Assembly (NCBI RefSeq): GCF_003992675.1
Contig: NZ_RZMZ01000014.1
Span: forward strand, 265,760 to 329,759
DNA from: Flagellimonas marinaquae
GTDB lineage: Bacteria; Bacteroidota; Bacteroidia; Flavobacteriales; Flavobacteriaceae
Length of the DNA: 64,000 bases
Direction: 5' to 3'
The notes under the pieces are model-generated. The model ran no database searches, was not told the DNA's origin, and was given only the letters and a program-made list of their open reading frames with translations. The translations under genes were made by a program, and so were the position numbers. Of this stretch, positions 44,628-53,003 are shown piece after piece; positions within the stretch are counted from its first letter, which is position 1; every line of letters begins with the position of its first letter.

Positions 44628-45404
44628 TTAAATTTTCTCTAGCAATTTTATTTCTTGATGTTGGTAGCTGTTTTGGATATCGACCATGTTTTGACGATGA
44701 TTGACCACGTCCCCGATCACAATAATGGCTGGATTGGACAACTGCTGCTCCCTTACCTTGTCCTCAATCGAAGTAACAGTGCCAATTCCTATTTTTTCAT
44801 GTTCGGTGGTTCCATTCTGAATAATGGCCACTGGGGTCTCCATTTTGCCCTCTTTTTTAAAGAGCTGCATGATTTCCCCGAGTTTGGACATTCCCATGAG
44901 TATGACTACGGTAGCATTTGATTTTGCTGCCAAAGCCACATCATTGGACAGTTTATGTTCTTTCGTGGTCCCGGTAATTACCCAAAAACTTTCTGCTGCT
45001 CCCCTTTTGGTCACGGGAATATTTTGTGAAGCAGGCACCGAAAGTGAAGACGAAATACCTGGAACCACATCCACTTCCACGCCGAAGGCTGCGGCATGCT
45101 CCATTTCTTCGGCACCCCTTCCAAACACGAAAGGATCCCCTCCCTTTAACCTTAGCACGTGCAATCCTTGTGTCGCGCGTTCCACGATCAAATCATTGAT
45201 TTGGGCCTGTTGGTACGAGTAACAGCCCCTTCGTTTGCCTACAAATATTTTTTCGGCATTGGGTGCGTACTCCAAAAGTTCATGGGATACTAAGGCATCG
45301 TACAGGACCACATCGGCATTTTGTAAAGCCTTTACGCCTTTGAGCGTTATCAAATCCACATCGCCCGGGCCTGCGCCCACCACTGTCAACTTTCCTCTAC
45401 GCAT
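44628..45404 (-). CDS. cobA: Uroporphyrinogen-III C-methyltransferase
   Basis: This enzyme makes precorrin-2 with two SAM, the first step to sirohaem for the sulfite reductase next to it. The 258-residue protein has VGAGPGDVDLITLKG (8-22), DALVS and RLKGGDPFVFGRG, the family signatures. The CysG-type dehydrogenase/ferrochelatase is not attached or nearby. It overlaps the sulfite reductase gene by eight bases. Confidence 0.95.
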   Translation of the reverse strand: MRRGKLTVVGAGPGDVDLITLKGVKALQNADVVLYDALVSHELLEYAPNAEKIFVGKRRGCYSYQQAQINDLIVERATQGLHVLRLKGGDPFVFGRGAEEMEHAAAFGVEVDVVPGISSSLSVPASQNIPVTKRGAAESFWVITGTTKEHKLSNDVALAAKSNATVVILMGMSKLGEIMQLFKKEGKMETPVAIIQNGTTEHEKIGIGTVTSIEDKVREQQLSNPAIIVIGDVVNHRQNMVDIQNSYQHQEIKLLEKI

Positions 45405-47487
45405 GTTGCAACTCTATTTTTCTGAACGCTTCCAATCGTTGCAATACCCCTTTGGCATCTTGTAAATAGGATTTTGCAAAGACTTCGGATGGTTCGTTCT
45501 TGTTCAATTGAAGGGCTATGTTAGCAAACCCACCCTCAAAGGCTATTTTTCCAGATTCCACATACAGCTCATCAAAATCCTTGACGATACTGGCATGGGT
45601 ATTGGTCTTCACTTTTTCCGATGTCAACAATGCTTTGGCGGAATTGACTATGGATTGATAGGAATAATAAATGCTCGCTGCCCATTTATTTTCTTGGAGG
45701 GCTTCTTCGGCTTTTTCAATCTTCTCTTGACTCTCCAGGAAGAGGGTTGCCACAAGGTCAACTATCACGCCTGCACACTCTCCAATTCCTATCTCTTGTT
45801 TATACTTTTCCTCGTTCCCCCAATCGATAAAATCATCTTGGGTGAGATTGTCAGTATCGGTCAATGGTTTTAGAAAATCATAGAAATATAACTGCCCCTT
45901 TTTCTCATAATAATCGGTGAAGGAGGCTCCATTTCCGTTGGCTTCAAAATCGTCCAAAATAAGACGCAAAGCCTGTGGGCCTCTCTTGCTTGGGATTTTG
46001 GCTACTTTATCCGCAAATCGGGCCCTGCCATCGCCAAAATTTCCACCTCCCAACAAAACCTGAAGCGCAGGCGCCACCAACTTATCCTTGGTCCGAACAG
46101 ACATTCCTTGGAAACCGATATGCGCCATATTGTGCTGCCCACAAGCGTTCATACACCCGCTGATCTTGATGACAACATCTGGATTCTTGATGTATTGCGG
46201 ATATTCCGCCTTGATTACCCTTTCGAGTTCGGCTGCGATTCCGGTACTGCTGGCAATACCCAGATTACAGGTATCGGTGCCGGGACAAGCCGTTATGTCC
46301 AATGCTTTGTTGTATCCCGCTTCGGCAAATCCAAGTTTTTGAAGTTCCTGATAAAAGAAGGGAATCAACTCTTCCTTCACGTAGGGAATCAAAATATTTT
46401 GCCTGAGCGACAAACGAATCTCTCCGGCCGCATAATCTTGCACCAATTGGGCCAATTCGCGTGCCTTGTCCGTGTAGAAATCTCCCAAAAGTACTTTGAT
46501 TCCAATGGCAACATAGCCCTGTTGTTTCTGAGGCACCAAATTGGTGGACTTCCAGTCTTCAAAAGCTTGTTGATCTTCTAGGACCACTTCAGGAACTTCC
46601 ACTTCGGCCACTTGAACCTTTGGATAACTTTCAAAATCGATAGGATATGTTTTGACAGGAATGGCGGTCTGTTCTTCCTCCAACAATTGTTTGAAGTTAT
46701 CCAGACCAATATCCTTCAACAGAAATTTCATTCTGGCCTTTGCCCTACTTTTCCGTTCCCCATATCTATCAAACACACGGATGACTCCTTCCATCAAAGG
46801 GATGATTTTGTCAGTGGACAAAAAGCTGTACAGTTCGTCGGCATGGCGTGGCTGTGAACCCAGTCCGCCTCCAAGCATCACTTTAAAACCTCTTTCACCA
46901 TCTTTTTCTTTGGCAATAAAGCCTAGATCGTGCATGTAGGAAAGTCCGGTATCGGCATCGCTAGCGGAAAAGGACACTTTAAACTTCCTACCCATTTCCT
47001 GACCTATCGGATTTCTAAGGAAGTACTCAAAAACGGCTTGGGCATAGGGAGAAACATCAAAGGGTTCGTCTATATCGATTCCTGCGGTTTCGCTGGCGGT
47101 TACGTTTCGAACGGTATTTCCGCAAGCTTCGCGAAGGGTTACCTTGTCCCTTTCCAGCTGCGCCCAAAGTTCCGGGATGCGTTCCAAATCGACATAGTGG
47201 ATTTGGATATCCTGTCGGGTAGTGATGTGCAATCTTCCTCTGGAGTACTCATCGGAAACATCGGCGATACGAAGCAATTGGTTGGATGTTACTTTTCCGT
47301 AGGGCAACTTGATTCGAATCATCTGAACCCCTGGTTGGCGTTGTCCATATACCCCACGTGCCAAACGCAGGCTGCGGAATTTCTCCTCATCCATTTCACC
47401 ACCTTTGAACTGACGGATTTTCTTCTCCAATTCGATGATGTCCTTTTCTACCACCGGGTTTTCTATTTCTGTTCTAAAGCTTTTCAT
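45397..47487 (-). CDS. Sulfite (or nitrite) reductase haemoprotein with C-terminal HEPN-like domain
   Basis: Residues 1 to about 530 are a sirohaem/4Fe-4S reductase with two ferredoxin-like repeats; the cluster and sirohaem ligands are in TACPGTDTCNLG and KISGCMNACGQH (Cys-x5-Cys and Cys-x3-Cys). Context with cysD, cysN, cysH and cobA points to sulfite reduction. The last 150 or so residues are an added alpha-helical region (SIYYSYQSIVNSAKALL), resembling a HEPN domain; the reductase core does not need it. The role of the tail is unknown. Length 696. Confidence 0.9.
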   Translation of the reverse strand: MKSFRTEIENPVVEKDIIELEKKIRQFKGGEMDEEKFRSLRLARGVYGQRQPGVQMIRIKLPYGKVTSNQLLRIADVSDEYSRGRLHITTRQDIQIHYVDLERIPELWAQLERDKVTLREACGNTVRNVTASETAGIDIDEPFDVSPYAQAVFEYFLRNPIGQEMGRKFKVSFSASDADTGLSYMHDLGFIAKEKDGERGFKVMLGGGLGSQPRHADELYSFLSTDKIIPLMEGVIRVFDRYGERKSRAKARMKFLLKDIGLDNFKQLLEEEQTAIPVKTYPIDFESYPKVQVAEVEVPEVVLEDQQAFEDWKSTNLVPQKQQGYVAIGIKVLLGDFYTDKARELAQLVQDYAAGEIRLSLRQNILIPYVKEELIPFFYQELQKLGFAEAGYNKALDITACPGTDTCNLGIASSTGIAAELERVIKAEYPQYIKNPDVVIKISGCMNACGQHNMAHIGFQGMSVRTKDKLVAPALQVLLGGGNFGDGRARFADKVAKIPSKRGPQALRLILDDFEANGNGASFTDYYEKKGQLYFYDFLKPLTDTDNLTQDDFIDWGNEEKYKQEIGIGECAGVIVDLVATLFLESQEKIEKAEEALQENKWAASIYYSYQSIVNSAKALLTSEKVKTNTHASIVKDFDELYVESGKIAFEGGFANIALQLNKNEPSEVFAKSYLQDAKGVLQRLEAFRKIELQHA

Positions 47488-47562
47488 AATCTAGTTATCC
47501 TATCTATTTTATAGATTTTTGACAAAAAAAATACCAACTCCCTTTTGCTAGGCAAAAGAGCA

Positions 47563-48810
47563 TTATTCTATAAATCCAACACCTGCTGTATTATTTGTGC
47601 GGCTATCAATAATGATAAAAGAACCGTTGGTTCGGTGCTCCTTGAACTTATCGTAAAAAATGGGTTTGTTGAGCCTTAGCCTTACCTTGGCAATATCGTT
47701 CATTTGCAGCGAGCTCACATTTTCTTCGATTCCAGAGTAGTCGGGATGGATTTTGTGCTCAATGGCATCCACTTTGGCCAAAACCTTGTTTACACCATGT
47801 TGAAGCACATACTTACCTCCCGGAGTGAAACTGGCACTGTCCATCCACGATACCGTTGCCGTAAGTTGTTTGTCAATCGTAGGCAAGTCACCTACCTTCA
47901 CCAACATATCTCCACGACTTACATTCACCTCATCTTCCAAAGTGATGGTCACTGAAGACCTTCTTGGAGCCGTTTTATACTGCTTGTTGTAAAAATAGAT
48001 GTCCTTTATCCTGGATTTGGTCATCGATGGCAGCACTACCACTTCATCACCAACATTGAGTTCTCCGCCGTACACCTTTCCCGCAAATCCACGAAAATCA
48101 TGGAAATCCTCTGTTTTGGGTCGGATGACGTATTGCACTGGAAAACGTGGCGTTCCTGTATTGTAAATATCCTTCTGGTCCAGTTCCTCCAAATGCTCCA
48201 AAAGCGTTTGGCCATTGTACCAAGGTGTATTTCCCGAACGATTCACCACGTTGTCACCTTTAAGTGCGCTCACTGGAATAAAGGTGATGTTCTGATCCTG
48301 GTAATCCCGTTTTTTCATCAATTCCTGAAAATCGGCTTTGATTGTATTATAGGTTTCTTCCGAAAAATCGACCAGATCCATCTTGTTGATGGCCACAATT
48401 ACGTCCTTTATACGTAAAAGGTTGTTGATGAAAAAGTGACGATGCGTCTGTTCGATAACCCCTTTTCTTGCATCAATCAATATGATGGATGCCTGTGATG
48501 TCGAAGCGCCCGTAACCATGTTCCGGGTGTATTCCACATGGCCAGGGGTATCAGCGATAATGTAACTTTTGGATGGGGTAGAAAAATAGATATGGGCCAC
48601 ATCGATGGTGATACCCTGCTCCCTTTCGGCCACCAATCCATCCGTCGCCAAAGAAAAATCGAGGTAATCGTATCCTTTTTGTTTACTGGTCCGCTCGATT
48701 GCTTCCAATTTATCGTCTGTCATGGATTTGGTGTCGTACAATAATCTTCCGATCAAGGTACTTTTACCATCATCCACACTACCTGCTGTTGCTATCTTTA
48801 AAACTTCCAA
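47563..48810 (-). CDS. cysN: Sulfate adenylyltransferase subunit 1 (GTPase)
   Basis: With CysD this EF-Tu-like GTPase activates sulfate to adenosine 5'-phosphosulfate (APS). G1 GSVDDGKST (10-18), G3 DTPGH and G4 NKMD are visible. At 415 residues there is no fused APS kinase (CysC). The start is TTG: an in-frame TAA lies four codons upstream, and the family N terminus M-E-V-L-K-I-A-T-A-G begins here. Confidence 0.94.
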   Translation of the reverse strand: MEVLKIATAGSVDDGKSTLIGRLLYDTKSMTDDKLEAIERTSKQKGYDYLDFSLATDGLVAEREQGITIDVAHIYFSTPSKSYIIADTPGHVEYTRNMVTGASTSQASIILIDARKGVIEQTHRHFFINNLLRIKDVIVAINKMDLVDFSEETYNTIKADFQELMKKRDYQDQNITFIPVSALKGDNVVNRSGNTPWYNGQTLLEHLEELDQKDIYNTGTPRFPVQYVIRPKTEDFHDFRGFAGKVYGGELNVGDEVVVLPSMTKSRIKDIYFYNKQYKTAPRRSSVTITLEDEVNVSRGDMLVKVGDLPTIDKQLTATVSWMDSASFTPGGKYVLQHGVNKVLAKVDAIEHKIHPDYSGIEENVSSLQMNDIAKVRLRLNKPIFYDKFKEHRTNGSFIIIDSRTNNTAGVGFIE

Positions 48811-48860
48811 TGCTTTGTATTTTTAGTTTTCCACCAAAGGTGAAATCGACTTATTTTTTT

Positions 48861-49808
48861 TTAGAAATACCCTTGTTGTTTCCGCTTTTCCATAGCGGCT
48901 TCGGAACGCTTATCATCGATTCGGGCGCCCCGCTCCGAGATTCTGGAATTCCTGATTTCAGCGACCACCTTGTCTATGGTATCGGCATGCGATTCCACAG
49001 CTGCGGTACAGCTCATATCACCAACGGTTCTAAAGCGCACCATCCGCTCTTCCACCTTTTCGTCTTCTGCCCTAAAAACAACCTCGTCTTCGGCGGACCA
49101 AATCAGTCCGTCCCGAAGGAAGGTCTTGCGTTTATGAGCGAAATAAATGGAGGGTATTTCGATATTTTCTTTTTGGATATAGCTCCAAACATCAAGTTCG
49201 GTCCAGTTGCTGATCGGGAACACACGAACGTTTTGTCCCATTTCGATTTGCCCATTGAGCATATCGAAGAGCTCGGGGCGCTGATTTTTCTCGTCCCATT
49301 GGCCAAAATCGTCACGGACCGAAAAAATCCGTTCCTTGGCCCTAGCTTTTTCTTCGTCCCTGCGGGCGCCACCGATACAGGCATCAAACTTAAATTCCTC
49401 GATGGCATCCAACAAAGTTGTTGTTTGAAGCATGTTCCTGCTGGCGTACTTTCCAGTTTCCTCCACCACTTTTCCTTCGTCGATGGAATCCTGAACATTG
49501 CGAACTATCAATTCCACACCCAATTCCTCTACTAACCTATCCCTAAACTCAATGGTTTCGGGAAAGTTGTGGCCCGTATCGATATGCATCAAAGGGAATG
49601 GAATTTTGGCGGGCCAGAATGCTTTTTGCGCCAAACGCACCAAGGTGATGGAATCCTTTCCTCCTGAAAACAACAGCACAGGTTTTTCAAACTGTGCGGC
49701 GACCTCGCGCATGATGTAAATGGCTTCGTGCTCCAGCGCGTTGGCGCTTGGCCTATCAACTCCGTTCAAGAGCTCTGGTCTTTTAATTTCTTCTGTGAGT
49801 GTACTCAA
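48861..49808 (-). CDS. cysD: Sulfate adenylyltransferase subunit 2
   Basis: The ATP-sulfurylase catalytic subunit, a PP-loop enzyme forming APS from ATP and sulfate. SGGKDS is at 48-53; HIDTGHNFPETIEFRD and GARRDEEKARAKER follow, both typical. 315 residues. The start is TTG, after an in-frame TAA two codons upstream. The 78-bp gap to cysH holds an interrupted repeat. Confidence 0.95.
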   Translation of the reverse strand: MSTLTEEIKRPELLNGVDRPSANALEHEAIYIMREVAAQFEKPVLLFSGGKDSITLVRLAQKAFWPAKIPFPLMHIDTGHNFPETIEFRDRLVEELGVELIVRNVQDSIDEGKVVEETGKYASRNMLQTTTLLDAIEEFKFDACIGGARRDEEKARAKERIFSVRDDFGQWDEKNQRPELFDMLNGQIEMGQNVRVFPISNWTELDVWSYIQKENIEIPSIYFAHKRKTFLRDGLIWSAEDEVVFRAEDEKVEERMVRFRTVGDMSCTAAVESHADTIDKVVAEIRNSRISERGARIDDKRSEAAMEKRKQQGYF

Positions 49809-49825
49809 AGCTTATTTCTGTTTTA

Positions 49826-49869
49826 ACCTCTCGACTGCGCCTTTCTGCTGACAAAGGCAGGCTCGAGGT
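49826..49869. repeat. Interrupted hairpin repeat, copy G
   Basis: ACCTC (49826-49830) and GAGGT (49865-49869) form the stem; the loop TCGACTGCG-CTC is split after TGCG by a 22-base insert with its own hairpin CCTTT/AAAGG (49840-49844 and 49853-49857). GACA follows, as in other copies. It lies between cysH and cysD. Confidence 0.75.
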
Positions 49870-49886
49870 GACAATTCATACTTTTA

Positions 49887-50510
49887 TTAAGTGTGCAAAC
49901 CGCATTCACGGTTGGCCAAAACTTTTGTAGGGTCAAAATATTTGTGCTCGTTGGGCAACTGGCGCGCTTTTAGGTAAGCATCCAATTGGGTATCGCTCCA
50001 ATGATAAAATGGACTTACTTTCAGCACACCATCTTTACTCAAACTCAATACATCCAACGAATCGCGGTGGGCGGTCTGGCCTTTGCGCAGGTTAGTGAAC
50101 CATACATCAGGTTTATGCTCTTCCATCGCTCTTCGGAAGGGTTCCAGCTTTACCTGCTCCGTAAATTCTTGGTGCAATGGATTGTCTATCTGTGGGATAC
50201 CCATAACAGCGTCTCTATGGGCGCTCGTTTGTTTGGGTACATACAATTTGATGTTGAGGCCCAATCTGGCAATCAACTCTTCTGCATGTTTATAGGTTTG
50301 GGGGGTATTGTACCCCGTATCGCACCAAATTACCGGAATACTGGAATCTACTTCGGTAACCGCGTGGAGGATAGCGACTTCGTAGGGCCTAAAATTGGTG
50401 GTGACCACAGATGTTTTTCCATGGTTAATGGCCCATGAGATGATTTCCTCTGGTGGAATGCCCTTAAATTGACGGTTCAAATTCTGTATTTCTTCTTGTG
50501 TCAATGCCAT
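49887..50510 (-). CDS. cysH: Phosphoadenylyl-sulfate reductase family protein
   Basis: This enzyme reduces activated sulfate to sulfite with thioredoxin. Catalytic Cys203 is in ECGLH at the C terminus, and WCDTGYNTPQTYK and TNLRKGQTAHRD mark the substrate pocket. The Cys-Cys and CxxC ligands of the 4Fe-4S cluster of APS reductases are absent, so by the usual rule it should use PAPS, yet no APS kinase gene is near. 207 residues. It starts 11 bases after DUF2061. Confidence 0.92.
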   Translation of the reverse strand: MALTQEEIQNLNRQFKGIPPEEIISWAINHGKTSVVTTNFRPYEVAILHAVTEVDSSIPVIWCDTGYNTPQTYKHAEELIARLGLNIKLYVPKQTSAHRDAVMGIPQIDNPLHQEFTEQVKLEPFRRAMEEHKPDVWFTNLRKGQTAHRDSLDVLSLSKDGVLKVSPFYHWSDTQLDAYLKARQLPNEHKYFDPTKVLANRECGLHT

Positions 50511-50521
50511 TGCCTTACATT

Positions 50522-50785
50522 TTATTTACCCCACTTGATGGAGTTCCAAATTCGTTCATGAAAAAAATAAAGCACCATTTTGGTGACCAGTTCCACCAAA
50601 CCAATTGAAAATGCCAGACTTAAAGTACCCGTAACGATCCATGAAATGATGATGGTATCCAAAGTGCCTACGATACGCCAGCTAATGGATTTTGCTATAC
50701 TTCGTTTTGGGCTTTCAGAAGCACTATCCTTGGTGTACGTGCTTTGCTGTTTATCACTTTTTAAAATCAATTGATCGGTTATCAT
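50522..50785 (-). CDS. DUF2061 membrane protein
   Basis: An 87-residue protein with two membrane segments and the family string KSISWRIVGTLDT, ending HERIWNSIKWG. DUF2061 proteins are often encoded at the head of cys operons; some are fused or adjacent to CysC. Here it is the first gene of the cys cluster, directly behind an operator-like palindrome. A role in sulfate handling is inferred from context only. Confidence 0.85.
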   Translation of the reverse strand: MITDQLILKSDKQQSTYTKDSASESPKRSIAKSISWRIVGTLDTIIISWIVTGTLSLAFSIGLVELVTKMVLYFFHERIWNSIKWGK

Positions 50786-50801
50786 TTTCGCTCCTTTATT
50801 A

Positions 50802-50820
50802 CCCTACTTAATTGGTAGGG
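50802..50820 (-). promoter_or_regulatory. Predicted Rrf2 operator in the cys promoter
   Basis: CCCTACTTAATTGGTAGGG is a 19-bp near-perfect palindrome (arms CCCTAC and GTAGGG). It begins five bases downstream of the -7 element of the cys cluster, where a repressor would block initiation. An Rrf2-type gene is adjacent. Confidence 0.6.
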
Positions 50821-50824
50821 ATTT

Positions 50825-50832
50825 CAAAAGTA
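50825..50832 (-). promoter_or_regulatory. Predicted -7 element of the cys cluster
   Basis: TACTTTTG on the minus strand fits TAnnTTTG; a TTTG sits 16 bases upstream (50852-50849), slightly closer than usual for -33. Confidence 0.6.
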
Positions 50833-50965
50833 AATTATATTTTGGGAACAAAAAGCAAAATCAATCATAAATTTACTTTTATCCTATAGTTTTAGTAGAT
50901 TATCTAAAATAAATAAGGAATTTTAAGGATTTCGAACTCAATAAAATAGATTGATAAGCAACTTA

Positions 50966-51373
50966 TCAGAGTAGATCGGCAAGGGAGTTATTGCGATACA
51001 CGTCCAGTGCACTGTCTCGCACTTGAAGCATCAGTTTATGAACGGAACACTCTTCTTCATCGGGACAATCTTCACATTTTTCGTAGAAATTCAGGCTTAC
51101 GCAGGGTACCATGGCTATTGGTCCTTCCAAAACGCGCATCACTGTGGTCATGTGGATTTCTTTGGGATCTTTGATCAAATAGTATCCGCCACCCTTTCCT
51201 TTTTTGGAGCCCAACAGTCCATTTCTTCGCAGCGTAAGCAAAATACTTTCCAAGAATTTTTGGGAAATGTTCTCGCACTTGGCAATTTCGGCAATCTGCA
51301 CAGGTTCCCTTCCTTCAACTTTTGCAAGATAGGTAAGTGCCTTGAGTCCGTATTTTGTCTTCTTGGAGAGCAT
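50966..51373 (-). CDS. Rrf2 family transcriptional regulator
   Basis: A 135-residue winged-helix regulator: MLSKKTKYGLKALTYLAK at the start, the recognition helix around ISQKFLESILLTLRRNGLL and the wing SKKGKGGGYYL. The C-terminal half has four Cys (in CVSLNFYEKCEDCPDEEEC), which in relatives bind an Fe-S cluster or sense sulfur status. Placed next to the cys cluster it is most likely its repressor, comparable to CymR. ATG 51373 is taken over the GTG one codon earlier. Confidence 0.9.
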   Translation of the reverse strand: MLSKKTKYGLKALTYLAKVEGREPVQIAEIAKCENISQKFLESILLTLRRNGLLGSKKGKGGGYYLIKDPKEIHMTTVMRVLEGPIAMVPCVSLNFYEKCEDCPDEEECSVHKLMLQVRDSALDVYRNNSLADLL

Positions 51374-51429
51374 CACACGAAGATAGGGAAAATTAACAAT
51401 CCTCTCTTAAAAACTGGATCATGGAAAAA

Positions 51430-52596
51430 TCAGCCCAACGCCTGCTCAATATCAGCTATGATATCATCAATATGCTCCAATCCTACCGATATGCGCACCA
51501 TGCCATCCGAAATACCTACAGCATTGCGCTCTTCGGTGGTCAGTTTACTGTGCGTGGTCGATGCGGGATGTGTTACGATACTTCGGGCATCCCCCAAATT
51601 AGCGGACAGGGACAACAATTGAATGCTATCGAAAAATTTTCGACCAGCTTCGAGGCCTCCCTTCACTTCAAAGGCAACTACGCAGCCGCCTGCCTTCATC
51701 TGTTTTTTAGCAATTTCGTATTTGGGGTGCGACTTCAAAAATGGATATTTCACCCATTCGATTTTTTCATGGCCTTCCAAATACGAGGCAAGTTTCAGGG
51801 CATTTTCGCAATGCCTGTCCACCCGAATGGCCAGAGTTTCCAAACTTCTGGAAAGCACCCAGGCGTTAAAAGGTGACAATGCGGGACCGGTTATCCGGGA
51901 AAAGCGGTATACCTTGTCCATTAATGTTCCACTACCCACGGTGATGCCTGCCAAAACCCTTCCCTGACCGTCCATCAATTTGGTGCCAGAGTGAATGACC
52001 AGGTCTGCTCCAAATTTTATCGGTTGTTGTAAGTAGGGGGTCGCAAAGCAATTATCCACAACAAAAATGAGGTTGTGCTTTTTAGCGATTCGAGACAATT
52101 CTTCCAAATCCAGCACATCCACCCCAGGGTTGGTCGGTGTTTCTGCATAAAGAATCTTGGTGTTTGGCCGTATCAACCCTTCGATTTCCGAAAGATTATT
52201 GGCATCAAAATAACTGCTTTCGATGTTCCATTTAGGGAAAAACTGAGTGAACAGGGTATGGGTAGAGCCAAAAATACTTTTGGACGACACCACGTGATCC
52301 CCTGCATCCAACAAAGCCGCCAAGGTGCTAAAAACAGCCGCCATTCCAGAGGCGTAGGCAAAGCCATTTTCGGCACCTTCCATTTGGCACACCCTATCGA
52401 TCAACTCAGAGGAGTTAGGATTGGAGTATCGGGAGTAAATATTGCGTTCTTTCTCCTCTGCAAAAGACGCACGCATATCCTCTGCATCTTCAAAAACAAA
52501 GCTGGAAGTCATATAAATAGGGCTGGAATGCTCCAAATTTTGACTTCGCTCCATTTGTGTCCGTATGGCTTTTGTCTCGAATTTTTTGTCTTTCAT
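51430..52596 (-). CDS. O-acyl-homoserine sulfhydrylase / trans-sulfuration PLP enzyme
   Basis: A 388-residue Cys/Met-metabolism PLP enzyme. The PLP lysine is in IHSGTKLMDGQGRV, and NGFAYASGMAAV marks the phosphate loop. In context it should join sulfide from sulfite reductase to O-acetyl- (or O-succinyl-) homoserine from the MetX fusion, giving homocysteine for MetH. Cystathionine gamma-synthase activity cannot be excluded. Often named metZ or metY. It lies upstream of the Rrf2 gene on the same strand. Confidence 0.88.
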   Translation of the reverse strand: MKDKKFETKAIRTQMERSQNLEHSSPIYMTSSFVFEDAEDMRASFAEEKERNIYSRYSNPNSSELIDRVCQMEGAENGFAYASGMAAVFSTLAALLDAGDHVVSSKSIFGSTHTLFTQFFPKWNIESSYFDANNLSEIEGLIRPNTKILYAETPTNPGVDVLDLEELSRIAKKHNLIFVVDNCFATPYLQQPIKFGADLVIHSGTKLMDGQGRVLAGITVGSGTLMDKVYRFSRITGPALSPFNAWVLSRSLETLAIRVDRHCENALKLASYLEGHEKIEWVKYPFLKSHPKYEIAKKQMKAGGCVVAFEVKGGLEAGRKFFDSIQLLSLSANLGDARSIVTHPASTTHSKLTTEERNAVGISDGMVRISVGLEHIDDIIADIEQALG

Positions 52597-52654
52597 GTTG
52601 TACTGTTTTTTGCTGGTTGGACTAAGTTAATCTTTCCAACCTACTTGTATTTGG

Positions 52655-52678
52655 GTGGTTGAGCGTAGTCGAAACCAC
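52655..52678. repeat. Dispersed hairpin repeat, copy C (left flank of GIY-YIG gene)
   Basis: GTGGTT and AACCAC enclose GAGCGTAGTCGA. It ends one base before the stop codon of the GIY-YIG gene. Copy D on the other side of the gene is its inverted partner. Confidence 0.85.
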
Positions 52679-52993
52679 TTATTGCTTTTCCTTATAATAT
52701 TTAAAGTTTGTCTCATTCGTGCATTTGGACAAATTACGGAGGAGGTTACATTCTCCATTTATCAATGCTTCTTTTTTTGCTCTTGACCATCCTTGAATCT
52801 GCTTTTCCCGTTCAAATGCCGTCGCAATATTTAAATACTCTTCAACATATAACAGCTCTACAGGCAACCTCTTTTTGGTATGATTGGCACCACGGCCATC
52901 TTGATGTTCCTTTAACCGTTTATCCAAATCAATAGTACTTCCTGTGTAGTAACTTCCATCTGAGCACTCCAATATGTAGACGTATCCTTTCAT
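52679..52993 (-). CDS. GIY-YIG nuclease-like protein bracketed by inverted repeats
   Basis: A 104-residue single-domain GIY-YIG protein (UPF0213/YhbQ size). The GIY and YIG motifs read YVYIL (4-8) and YTGST (15-19), the Arg is in DKRLKEHQ, and the catalytic Glu is in FEREKQIQGWS. The longer frame adds eleven residues (beginning A-E-R-S-R-S) that are just the translated repeat copy D, so ATG 52993 is the start. It is flanked within 1 and about 11 bp by inverted copies of the dispersed hairpin. Relatives are usually annotated as excinuclease-like; their role is unknown. Confidence 0.85.
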   Translation of the reverse strand: MKGYVYILECSDGSYYTGSTIDLDKRLKEHQDGRGANHTKKRLPVELLYVEEYLNIATAFEREKQIQGWSRAKKEALINGECNLLRNLSKCTNETNFKYYKEKQ

Positions 52994-53003
52994 TTCTATA
53001 GTA

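Noticed and set aside
48699-49535. A 278-codon plus-strand open frame opposite cysD
   Set aside because: It is the antisense of a clearly conserved gene, has no family motifs, and reads as low-plausibility protein.
52638-52657. Second Rrf2 operator upstream of metZ (CCTACTTGTATTTGGG)
   Set aside because: Only the left arm resembles the cys palindrome; the right arm does not form an inverted repeat.
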